DNA of 35,756 nt from NCBI GenBank assembly GCA_023853785.1, contig JAJIRX010001008.1, forward strand, positions 1 through 35,756, given 5' to 3'. The DNA comes from Psilocybe azurescens (taxonomy: Eukaryota > Basidiomycota > Agaricomycetes > Agaricales > Agrocybaceae). The notes beneath the pieces are model-generated. The model saw only the letters and a list, made by a program, of their open reading frames with translations. It made no database searches and had not been told where the DNA came from. Positions 1-9,145 of this stretch are shown here, one piece after another. Numbering within the stretch: the first letter of the stretch is position 1; each line of letters begins with the position of its first letter. Position numbers and translations under genes: made by a program.

Positions 1-42
1 CATAAGACCCTGCAGCAACCTCTCTTGACGCGCTGTCATTCA

Positions 43-2518
43 TTATTTGTTAGAAATCAGACAGACCGTGGGGGTAGGATCAAACATACTTCCAATGGGG
101 GATTTCTGACCATATTCCATCATCGCAAACCTAGCCAGAGGTGCACGTATTAGCTTGGGGTAATCGTAAAAAAAAGTCTGAACGCACCTAAGAACATTAA
201 TTTCGCCCCACACTGTTGACTCTCTCTCAGAATCGTTGATTTCAATGAAGTATTTGCAAAGCTGTACTTGTACCACAGCTGCAAGGTACCAACAGATCTG
301 TAAAACTGATTCAGAATGCCAAAATAGACAAAACAAAGAGGACTACACACTGTCACAAACGGATGCAGCCTAGTAATATCCAAAGACGTGGCAGATAAGA
401 CATAATATGCACCGAGGATACATCGCGCGGAATTGACGCATCTGGCGGTAGACATGTTCTGCGGATCTGTAAAATCAATATAGGGATTATGTAGTGTGAT
501 TGTCGCACTGTTCATTTCAACAGTTAGAGATAACAAAAATTAAAAGTAGAGGGAAAACTTGCGCGTGTGGGATAATGTGAACCATGTATAAATCTGTGTC
601 CAATGAGCTACCATCGGGTGCGTCGGTCACCCCGGTGTTATTCCTGTATATCTGAGGCAGACTTTCCAAAAGTCGGAACAAACCAGTTTGTCGAGTTCTT
701 CAAAGCCCGGTAAGAAGAAGGGGTTTTGATTCTTGCTCGGTGCTGTAGGGGCTCTGAGATTACCCCTGACGTTGAAATCAGTGACTTTGCCAAATAGCAT
801 CACTGATTTGATGAGGAGAAGGAATGAGTCTGTGTACTGCGGAGGATGCTTGGTGAATAAATCAGGAGTGCATAGATCTTGCGGGTTGCTCGGGATTGGC
901 GACTAAGTCGATCAAAAGTGAGTTTATGTTCGCTTCGAGCACAGTACATGACGCACCTCAGATTCAAAATCTGTGGTTCGTAAAGGCAACTCGGTGCCAA
1001 GGTCTCTCTCGTCGACCGCATGGATCCATCCACCGACCGATGCAATACGGTCAAATATTATAGTCATCCACCACGTCCGCCGTCTTGATTCTAGATCGCG
1101 CAAGTCTTTGGGCGGTGCCAAATAAGCACCAGGAGAGCTGTTGCCATGAGTCGAAAATGTCCCTGGATAGTTTAGGCGAAGAGGCACGGCGACACGAGTT
1201 TGAAAGGCAGCAAAGATCCAAACTTCAACCCAACGCCCTTCTTGATAAAAATACCACGATAGAAGGATGCAAGCTTGCATGACAGAGAATATATCCTCGC
1301 CGCTAGCCATAGTTTTGTCAATATACTGCCGAGTTTTGCTTGCATGAAACTCAGCAAATTGATCACGACGAGTTCCGTCGGGTAACGTTACTATATTTTG
1401 AGGAGACCATCTTGAACTTGCTGCACACTGTTGCACGTTAGAAAACTTTCCACTACAAGCGCGGCAGCCTACTCAACTATAGCATGGAGTATGGCCGAAT
1501 GAGGAAATCCAGGGTCTCGTGGAGATAGTTGCATGGATGCCAGAAATGAAGGTTTGTGGAGTACACGAGATCCACAAGGATCACACCTAAAGAAAACATC
1601 GATGCTAGACAGATATTAGCCAAGAAAGAGTCGGGCGGAATGGATAGACGAACTAATGATTCAGTGTTGTAGGATCTGGGAGGTCGGGATTCCAACCGGA
1701 AAACAATAAATCCATGAAAGGATCAGAGCCCGGTTTTGCGTTAACATTCTGAAGTTCTGGGCTACCGCTTGAGCTACGAAACCTCGTCTCAGGGCTATCA
1801 GGGGCAATGAGATCAAGGATAGCAAGGGACGCCTGGGGCAAAGTAATTCCTCCTCCATCGGAAGCCTGAAGACTTCCAGAAATCCCTGGTGGAACGGGAG
1901 GCGTCATTCGAGCGCTGTTTGGTGAACCAGACGCCGTTTGTTTGTCGTACAGCTTGCTTTTTAGTTCAGCTAATTCGAGTGGTAGCCATGAACAAAAATT
2001 CACCGCCGGATCCAACAATGTGCTCACATATCTGATCCTCGAGCTCTTTGATTTTTTCAACTGGATCTGTGTCCGGTGCCAATCTCAGGCCTTCCACTGG
2101 ATCGTACGAACATTGGGGTTCGGTAGGATGTCTAAGTTGTGCAGATTGGTAGTGAATCGAGGTTCAATATGTGCAACGACTTACGCGTAGCCAACCGGTG
2201 CGGGAACGCTGACAAGGGCTTGCCACTGCCTTTATTCATTCCTTTAGTATCCTTCGAAAGTACTTAACTCGAATAACCCACTTAACGCATGTGCCACAGT
2301 GGGGACGAGCAGCGTCACATTTCTAACAGGAAGGTTTAATATTTAGGTGCAGAATACTGTGTGGCAGGCCTAACATACCAACTTTCTTTTCCGACACGAT
2401 CGGCAAGCCTAATATCGTTGATTAATGGGATGCAACATAAGGTTAGAGGAAATCAGGGACATGCCTGGTTCCTACGAAGAGCTGGTCGTGTGGAGTTTGC
2501 ACTGGGTGTTTTGGGCAT
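43..2518 (-). CDS. Zn2Cys6 fungal transcription factor A
   Basis: Fungal-specific nuclear transcription factor. The binuclear zinc cluster is assembled over small exons: ATG at 2518 (exon 2465-2518, 18 codons), exon 2379-2408 (ACRSCRKRKL), and an exon starting at 2322 (KCDAARPHCGTC). After two more exons the sixth cysteine appears in HPTEPQCSYDP, followed by a coiled-coil linker (VEKIKELEDQISELKSKL, joined across an intron 1970-2027). Fungal_trans-type sequence follows: LHKPSFLASMQLSPRDPGF near 1500-1560, MQACILLSWYFYQEGRW within 924-1436, ESRRRTWWMTIIFDR, then a C-terminal helical region (ELDKLV near 690; HPFVTICWYLAAVV joined near 310-365). Stop at 43-45. The first intron would be GC-AG (CAG/GCATGT) unless a base is missing. 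Exon borders at 540-920 and 1440-1660 are approximate. Target genes are unknown; it is related to factor B at 20574-23724. Confidence 0.85.
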
Positions 2519-3367
2519 ATTCTAAGAGGTAGGTGAGGGTTTGCGATTGGAGTGTTTAAGCAATTGATCGCCGTGAGGTTGACGGACAAAGTATTAGTGG
2601 GAGATGCGAATGGGATGCAGCCGGAGCACAGGCAGAGGGATGAGTTGAATAGAGTCGATATGGATACGCGTTCGAGAAGAGTTTGGTAAGAAGCAGGAAC
2701 GTATAGTTCAACTTTGGAGGATACTTAAGCAAGTTGGAAGCAGGGCAAGGTTACCCGTCACACTAACTGATCGGAGTTACTTACTTTATGTACTATACTA
2801 TTGCAAAATATCATCCCACCATTTACCCCATTTTAGCCCAATCCCGCCCATGTGCATTTCCTGCGGAAGACACTTCCAACACCTGATGCAAGGGTTATCT
2901 TTGTTCTACATAATCGTGCTCGCAGATCGTGGTACAATGATTGTTGAGACGCGTTGCAAAGGCAACGAGCACGTTGCGGGCACGTCCCTAAACAGGCCCA
3001 ACTCTCAACTATTATCGTATCGGATTGAAGTCTATGACTACAAGGTGTTCATTCTCATTGTAGACGGTGGACTCGTGTGAAATTTATTTAGCTGGGATTC
3101 AGGCGTCGTTAAAACGCAAAGGCGTTCGGTTCAATGACGATGGTAACAACAGAGTTAGCTACTGCTTAATCCTGGTGTCGACGCTGTGCATACTCTGCGA
3201 AAGCTCTGCCATCACAGCCCTTGATGCAGCCGAAACCTGTCTTAAGTATGAATTACGCGTTATATTCAGCAGTATGGCAAGTCCTCAGTCCCTAATGACA
3301 TCTGTCCCCTGATTTGCTTCAAGATCTGGGAGACAAAGCTATTCACTATGAATGTGCAGAGAAGGTT
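2519..3367. other. Intergenic region without a recognised gene
   Basis: This 849-bp stretch lies between the start of transcription factor A and the stop of the YjbQ-family gene, so it should hold the promoter of the former and the 3' end of the latter. It contains only short open frames (such as 2850-3080 and 3067-3312 on the plus strand) without a recognisable motif. No repeat or RNA gene was seen. Confidence 0.5.
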
Positions 3368-4208
3368 TCAATGGACCCACAAGACGGTTGCGACAATACG
3401 GCGGCTGTGTGGATAATGTCTGAATTCTGTAAGGTATATGCCTATTATTGAACCTTTAGCACAGCGTTCTCGATTAAGGTTGTCGTTAATAACAATCTGA
3501 CCTTGCCAGGTCCCTAGATTAAGGCGGCCATCTGTGATAGGGATGGTGATAGATGACCCAATAAGGGATGCTTTGGTATGAGAGACCCTAACAAATATCT
3601 AGTCAAAAAGAAACTAGAACAGTGTTCTTATCTAAAGCTCACGAATCACTAGTCGCCGCAATTATTAGAGAGTCGCATGTATTCATAGAGGTCACACCCA
3701 CTCTGGGCCTTCATCGGTATGCCGCCAATTCAAGGATTCAGGAACAAGGTGATCAAGCGCCATATCCATGTCTTATGGTTATGAAAACAGTTAGTGATGA
3801 AAGAAATGTCAAAAGGCCTTCCCACTGGGTGCCTTAAGAATCACCTTTTCGAACATCTGATGAGATTAAGGAAATGGTAAACGTTAGCACCATGCTGGTC
3901 TCAGAAGGGCCGGCTTCACCTGAGTCGTAGTTCTCGTTGACCGTCAAGGCCGCAGAAGTATGCTGACTGACGAAATTTGATATTAGCGCTTGTAATTTCT
4001 CATTGTTGGAAAGGTACCTGCATGAAAAGATACAGCATTCCAACCTGTGATGAGCAAAGTCAAGCTTTCATGCTATGCAACAAAAAGATAGGAATAGGCT
4101 AGCCTTCACCCCCTCAAGGCCAGGTCGTATATGTGTTAACACCTCCTCTGTGACCAGATGACATCCTTTCTCTCTTTTCCCTAGAGTAAAGGTGTTTTGC
4201 CAGCCCAT
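3368..4208 (-). CDS. UPF0047/YjbQ family protein, seven exons
   Basis: Small soluble protein of the UPF0047 (YjbQ) family. The E. coli member is reported to have weak thiamin-phosphate synthase activity; the physiological role is unsettled. Exons (complement): 4110-4208, 4018-4044, 3920-3962, 3845-3856, 3702-3771, 3502-3587, 3368-3441. They total 411 nt, giving 136 residues, close to the ~138 of E. coli YjbQ. Family motifs run in order: start [20 protein letters not shown], then [71 protein letters not shown] and a C-terminal RRIVATVLW. The two His-Thr motifs (QHTSA, SHTKASL) are the conserved core of the family. Every intron is GT-AG and no base needs correction. Two exons are tiny (27 and 12 nt), which hides the gene from ORF scanning. 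Family assignment is secure; function is inferred. Confidence 0.92.
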
Positions 4209-4624
4209 GATCAATGAATGACTTTGAAGTTAAGTTCAGAAGTTGCCTCATGGAGCCTTACACAATCACCTATATATTATCGAGATGCCCCCATTTCGTA
4301 TGTACATATTTGTTCTGTTCATCTTGTACGAACACCAATTAGGATCTTTCTCTTTTGTCTCTACAGTGCTTTGGCCGTTCAAATTTTTAGTATGTTCGTG
4401 GACATTCAACAAGCTGCCGTAGCGTTAGTGAAGCGCGGCTTGTAATAAATTACTATTTCCGATGTATGAGTATCCTATGTAAGTTGGTAGTGCGACCTGG
4501 AGACTCAGATGTTTTCTGCTACAAACAGATTACAGCATTCCACTTTCATTTGGAAACTTGTTGCTATTGTAAAGGATAGACAGGCTAATCGTTCAATCAC
4601 AAAGATTGCGTCCACAGCATCTCC
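4209..4624. other. Intergenic region between YTH1 and the YjbQ-family gene
   Basis: This 416-bp stretch separates the YTH1 stop codon from the start codon of the YjbQ-family gene, both on the minus strand. It should hold the YTH1 3' UTR and the YjbQ-family promoter. The open frame at 4218-4445 on the plus strand shows no family motif. Nothing else was recognised. Confidence 0.5.
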
Positions 4625-5723
4625 CTAATCTCCGAACCTTTTGATTCTCTCGCTACCTCCTCGATTCCCAGGAACGTTGCGATTTCGACAGTGATTAGCG
4701 TAATGTCCCTTTTCACCACACTTGGAAACCGGGAAGATTAGTATTTGCATGGAAGAATAAGTATTGCAATATACCTTGAAACATAAGACTTCGTCAAGGT
4801 TGCGTCTTGGAGGACCGTTAACAGCATTGCCAGGGCCTCCAGGTCCAGAAGCTCCGCCACCACCACCACCTCCTCGGTCAAAGTCAGCATAACGTCCATA
4901 ACCTGGTGGTGGAGGACCTAGATCTTTTGCGGATGGAGGTGAAGGTGGGTCATACGCTTTTGCAGGAGGCATATTCGGCTTTGGGCTATCAGAAATTGAT
5001 TTAATCAGTGATTCATATAGATAAACGAACGATACCTACTGGCCTTTGGGACAATCCGGACCCAAGGGGCAGAATCCTGTCAAGTACGATTGACATGCTA
5101 CTTTTCGAATATGCTTCCGAGGACATGAAGGACCTATATTCGATCAGGTGAATGGACATATATCTCAATATCAATCTGCTCACCTAATTTGCAGAACCCA
5201 CGATTATAATCGGGACATTCCACTCGTCGCTCCTTGGGATGCGCATATAAGCACTCATCGCCCGCGGAACAATAACCATACTTGGCGAACCACCAACATT
5301 CAGGCATTCTTCGCAGATTATATTCATGCAAGAACTCGCAAGCATCTCCCTTTTTACATAGTCCTCTCAGCCAATGCTTGCAAACAGTTGACAGACGCTC
5401 TCTTTCGCGTGGGTGAGAAGGCATCTGTTTGGGAGGTTGAAAATTTTGAGCGGAAGGAGTTGTGTGACGAAGAGGACAATGCAGTGGTCCAAGTGGACAG
5501 CCTGCGGGTGTTAGAGCCAATCTACATATTTGATCGTCTAGGAGAATTATTAGAATAAGAGGATATATTTCGACAGACGACAACAGAATGACATACCTTT
5601 ATCCAATTTTAAACCGAGCTCAGTCTTGATGTATGTCTCTGTAGGGAAGTTGTTTTGATGAAACTGAGGATTTACAACATCACGAAGAGCCGATGGACCA
5701 GCTAAAGGACTTGCGGAAGTCAT
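4625..5723 (-). CDS. YTH1: Yth1/CPSF30, mRNA 3'-end processing zinc-finger protein
   Basis: RNA-binding subunit of the nuclear cleavage and polyadenylation factor, which helps recognise the poly(A) signal. Exons (complement): 5597-5723, 5184-5537, 5040-5133, 4775-4985, 4625-4720; 882 nt, 293 residues, frame intact. CCCH fingers are visible in order: CRLALTPAGCPLGPLHCPLRH, CKHWLRGLCKKGDACEFLH, CWWFAKYGYCSAGDECLYAH, CPDYNRGFCKLGPSCPRKH and CQSYLTGFCPLGPDCPKGH. A proline/glycine-rich linker follows, then a C-terminal CCHC zinc knuckle, CFKCGEKGHYANHC. Yeast Yth1 has five CCCH fingers and no knuckle, whereas metazoan CPSF30 has one. MTSASPLAG at 5723 was chosen as start because the frame upstream (5724-5762) is not family-like. 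The transposon island begins about 250 bp upstream of this start. Confidence 0.96.
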
Positions 5724-5975
5724 TTGAAAGCAGTGATAATGGATATGGTGTCGTGTATACAAAGAGTGATCTCAGCAAGTCTCAGCACTCATGACTCGAA
5801 CTACACATCATCATTATTAATCACGTGCGCTGTGAATTTTGAAAGCCGCTGTGAAACAGAAAGGCTCCCACTTCTCCAATGTATTATAATTATGTCGACA
5901 TTGTTTGACTTATTTCCTTTGTTTGTTTCTCTTTTCTTTTTTAACAGTTTGGACACCCAGATTCCGGCTGGTTAC

Positions 5976-6002
5976 TACAGTGTAATACACTTCCTCGAGA
6001 CA
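5976..6002 (+). repeat. Left terminal inverted repeat with TA duplication
   Basis: TA followed by CAGTGTAATACACTTCC and CTCGAGACA. It is the inverted partner of 16177-16203, with one mismatch over 25 bp. Confidence 0.8.
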
Positions 6003-6172
6003 TGAGAATGTATTTCTTGATTTATAAGCCCGTCACTCAATAAATTCAGAAAAAATTGGATATTAGTTATGTATATACTCTGAACAATAAGAATGTGAAA
6101 AAATTAGGAAGAATACAGCGATTATCGGTTCAAATATTCAGTTTAAAAGTGCATCCCATTTGTCACGGATTA

Positions 6173-6177
6173 CAAGT
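6173..6177. repeat. Target site duplication CAAGT (left)
   Basis: CAAGT immediately precedes the left LTR and is repeated exactly at 15731-15735 after the right LTR. A perfect 5-bp duplication is what Ty3/gypsy integrases leave, and it shows that both ends belong to one insertion event. Confidence 0.95.
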
Positions 6178-6524
6178 TGTGACAGAAGTGACTATCGTGA
6201 CTGCGGGAGCGGCGATAGTTTCGTTCTGCCACACGGATAAAGGTTTGGGTAGTGAAGCTTTAGCTGGTATAGACAGGTATAAGAGCTGGTTATTCACTGG
6301 GGGATTGTAGCTACTACACGGTCTGTATTTATACTGTAGAGGAGAGGTCTAGAACTAGGTAAAAAGGGTTTGTGGCTGAGGATAATAAATAGGGTATCTA
6401 GTAAAGGAAGGTTTCAGGGATAAGAGACGAAGTCATGTGTTAGGGGACGAAACGGAGTGGAGTCGAAACGATAAGATTAAAGAGATAGATAATCAGTAAG
6501 CAAGGAATGTACCGGATCGTCACA
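6178..6524 (-). repeat. 3' LTR of the retrotransposon (left copy)
   Basis: This 347-bp LTR begins TGTGACAGAAG and ends GGATCGTCACA on the plus strand, with 6-bp terminal inverted repeats TGTGAC/GTCACA. It differs from the copy at 15380-15730 by five indels and no substitutions. A TATAAATA box on the minus strand at 6326-6333 directs transcription leftward, toward YTH1. Confidence 0.96.
6326..6333 (-). promoter_or_regulatory. TATA box in the 3' LTR, pointing at YTH1
   Basis: TATAAATA on the minus strand. The same motif in the 5' LTR (15531-15538) would drive the element. In the 3' copy, transcription from it would run leftward into the YTH1 5' region, whose start codon is about 600 bp away on the same strand. 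That it is active is inference. Confidence 0.6.
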
Positions 6525-6649
6525 TACGCCCTCCGGGGATTGTGGAACAATGCCCAAATGAAAATTAAGAATGAGTATGGAAATGAATGTAAAATAAAGG
6601 AATGTCGAGTGGTGAACGCCTAAATGATGTTGCGTAAAGAAGATTCAGC

Positions 6650-7608
6650 CTAGGATCCATCTGCCATAACGACGTCGGACATGGAGTGAGTGTTCGAGTT
6701 GGATGAGTGGTTGTTTTTGCGAGGCTTGGTGTCCGTTTTCGAGCGGCGGCGCTGGTTTTCGCGTTTGTGGAAGTAATGATCAGAACTCTTGCGACGTGTA
6801 GTGTCCGCTGAGGCAGCAAGTAAGAACATGTCCGAGATTAAGTTAGCATGTGGTGTTTGATGGTGATGGAAGGGTAAAGGGATTTGAGAAGAACTGGAAT
6901 GGCTGCGTGTCTGCGTGTTGCGATGTCGAGGACGCGAAATTTTGAAGTCGGAGCCGGTGATAGGTAAGCCGTTGACGACGTAATGAGCATGAATAGGGTC
7001 CCAAACTGCGAAACGATGGGGGCCGGTTGCGTAGGAATTAAAGAGATTGGAGATATTAGGGTATCCGTAGGAATAGATCCAATTTCGGTAGTTTTGTTAG
7101 GGAGATTGCGGATCTTTCGATCATAGGCGCAAAACGATAGAATCATCTTTGAGGTTATTGCTTGCTGCACGTCAAACCGAGAAAAGCCAATCGTCGGGTC
7201 GAAGATGACGAATTTGTTGTGAGAAATACGACGGACACCGGGGTGAGCGATAGTCGGCAGGAAGGTCAGATCGGTAGGTAGGGCGGCAAATGGGACATTG
7301 ACAAGGACAGGATTGTTGACAGAAGGCAAAGGAGTGTTGGTGGAGGCGACGGCCTCAGAGGCATTATCGGCGGTTACATTAGAGCTGGGGTATACGATAG
7401 GATCAGAATGCAAGGAAAGAGGAGTGGGAGTTTTAGAGAAATGAAGCGAGGAAAGAACGGAATTATTAGAAATAGATTCGGGCGTACTATCGTCGCCGAA
7501 AAGGTAATCGATGCTAAGGTTTTTGTCCGCATCGGATATAGAATTAGAGGGGAAAGAGTTAGAATTATTTTGAGATGAAGAAATGGAAGTATTGTCAATG
7601 GAAAGCAT
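6650..7608 (-). CDS. Accessory ORF of the retrotransposon, downstream of integrase
   Basis: An extra coding region between the integrase/chromodomain stop (7717) and the 3' LTR, starting at ATG 7608. The first part is Ser/Asn-rich, then comes a more ordered block including KFVIFDPTIGFSRFDVQQA. The frame changes at a T4 run (7092-7095). Past it, the next frame reads WIYSYGYPNISNLFNSY and then AVWDPIHAHYVVNGLPI, which is better protein-like sequence than the original frame gives. It ends in a basic, Asn/Ser-rich tail with stop at 6650-6652, for about 319 residues in all. I recognise no domain. Position matches the env slot of errantiviruses, but no signal peptide or membrane segment is visible, so an envelope is not supported. 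It may be an element-encoded accessory factor. Confidence 0.65.
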
Positions 7609-7716
7609 GTTGGGAATCTTAGAATTGAAACGAGTGGGTGGATTTTTTGGTGAAGAAAGAGCGGATTGTAGAGAGGATTTTATATGTTTTGGGAGGCTCA
7701 GGGTGCTCAGAAAAAT

Positions 7717-9140
7717 TTAAAAATTCAAGAAAATTTGGGGGTCATTGGACGGAGGTTTTCCGCGTCCCTTTGGCAAATTTTCAACACGTTCCACACCCAG
7801 GAGGTCAAGGTACACTTTAAGGGCGTGTAATTCAGCCACATTTTCATAAGGTAGCCAGGTAATATCTCCCGCTTTCCATTCTATTTCGAAGATTGAGTCT
7901 AGTCCAACTCCAAAATGGGATTTAATTTTTCTACTGCCCATTCAGATCCAGGGCGGTCTACTGTGCTGATCTGTTCATCCAAGCGACCAGGGAATAATCT
8001 ATCATCATTGGGATGATGTATCCTTAGCAATGAAGCATGAAAAACGGTGTGTACTCCCGTTGCTTTAGCGAGTTAGATAGATCCAGTTTGTATGATTGAT
8101 TACCATAGTCTTTTAGAATTTTATAAGGTCCAATGTATTTGGGAATCAATTTGCGAGCTAGACCTTTGGGGAATGAAATATTCTTTGTGGACAGGTATAC
8201 AAGGTCTCCTTCTTTGAAAGGGGAGAGCTGTCTTTTTCTATTAGCATCTCTTGTTTGTTTAACTCTAGCGGCTAGAATACTATCATGGGCTGTCATTAGA
8301 GCAAGCTTTTTTGTAACGCAAAATTTCTAACGGATGGGTATTCTGATTGTTCCGCAGAGTCCCAAATCATGGGACGCGGCATGCGGCCGTGATTTAAGAA
8401 AAACGGTGCAAAGCCAGTGCTCTCAGATCTAGCTGAATTAATTGCGAATTCAATGGCCGGGAGCTTAGCCACCCAGTCTGTCTGTTTATCGTTTACACAT
8501 TGCCTTAGCATTTGATTAACGGTGCGATTAGCGCGCTCTGTGGAGCCATCCGTTTGGGGATGGTAAGCGCTTGACATTTTTAGATTGGTTCCTATTAATT
8601 TATTCAAATGCGTCCATAGTATGCTCGTGAATAGAACATCTCGATCGCTAATGATATTTTTAGGTAGTCCATGTAATTTATACACATGTTCAAATACTAG
8701 TTCTGCAATTTGTCTGGCAGTATAGTCTGTTCTGCTTGGGATTAAATGTACCATTCCAGTTAATAAGCAAATTACCACTGTTATGGAGTCAAAGCTTCCA
8801 TCACGGTTTTTGAATAGGGAAGGGGTCCCACAAAATCTATTCCAATAGACTCCCATGGAGTCCCAGGTACCGGAAGAGGATTGAGTAACCCGTATGGTTT
8901 TTGGTTGCTAGGTTTACTTCTTTTGCATGTGGAGCAAGTGTCACAAAATGCTTTAGTGTCGTGAACTAATTCTTTCCACCATACTTGGTTCCTAAGGTAA
9001 TCCACCGTTCTGACAGCTCCGAGATGAGCTAACAGAGAGTGTGCCTCAGATATAATTATTTCCCTGACACTTCTTCCCTTTACAATAATTCTAGGGATGC
9101 ATAATAATTTGTTTCCTTTCTCTCTTAGGAATACTAAACC
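7717..9140 (-). CDS. Integrase with C-terminal chromodomain (retrotransposon)
   Basis: Ty3-type integrase in several frames. The zinc-binding region has the His pair in EAHSLLAHLG (near 9030) and the Cys pair in FCDTCSTCKRSK. The catalytic core shows the first Asp in IGIDFVGPLPYS, the second in IISDRDVLFTS and the Glu in YHPQTDGSTERANRTV. The GPY-like C-terminal part is LIPKYIGPYKILK. It closes with a chromodomain-like stretch (about 7740-7945) containing FEIEWKAGDITWLPYENV and YLDLLG. Single-base frame changes lie at T5 8807-8811, T6 8307-8312, CCC 8056-8058 and T5 7926-7930; each is bridged by one base in the run. All catalytic residues are present. Chromodomains in this group are thought to guide integration to marked chromatin. 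Confidence 0.93.
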
Positions 9141-9145
9141 ATTTT

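Noticed and set aside
3085..3345. Possible small minus-strand gene (fragments such as AVMAELSQSMHSVDTRIKQ)
   Set aside because: Reads like protein in one frame, but no start, family or convincing upstream exon was found next to the YjbQ-family stop codon.
5148..5558. 136-codon plus-strand open frame
   Set aside because: Exactly antisense to the CCCH-finger exon of YTH1; no motif of its own.
6650..7608. Envelope gene of the retrotransposon
   Set aside because: Right position, but no signal peptide, membrane segment or Cys pattern seen.
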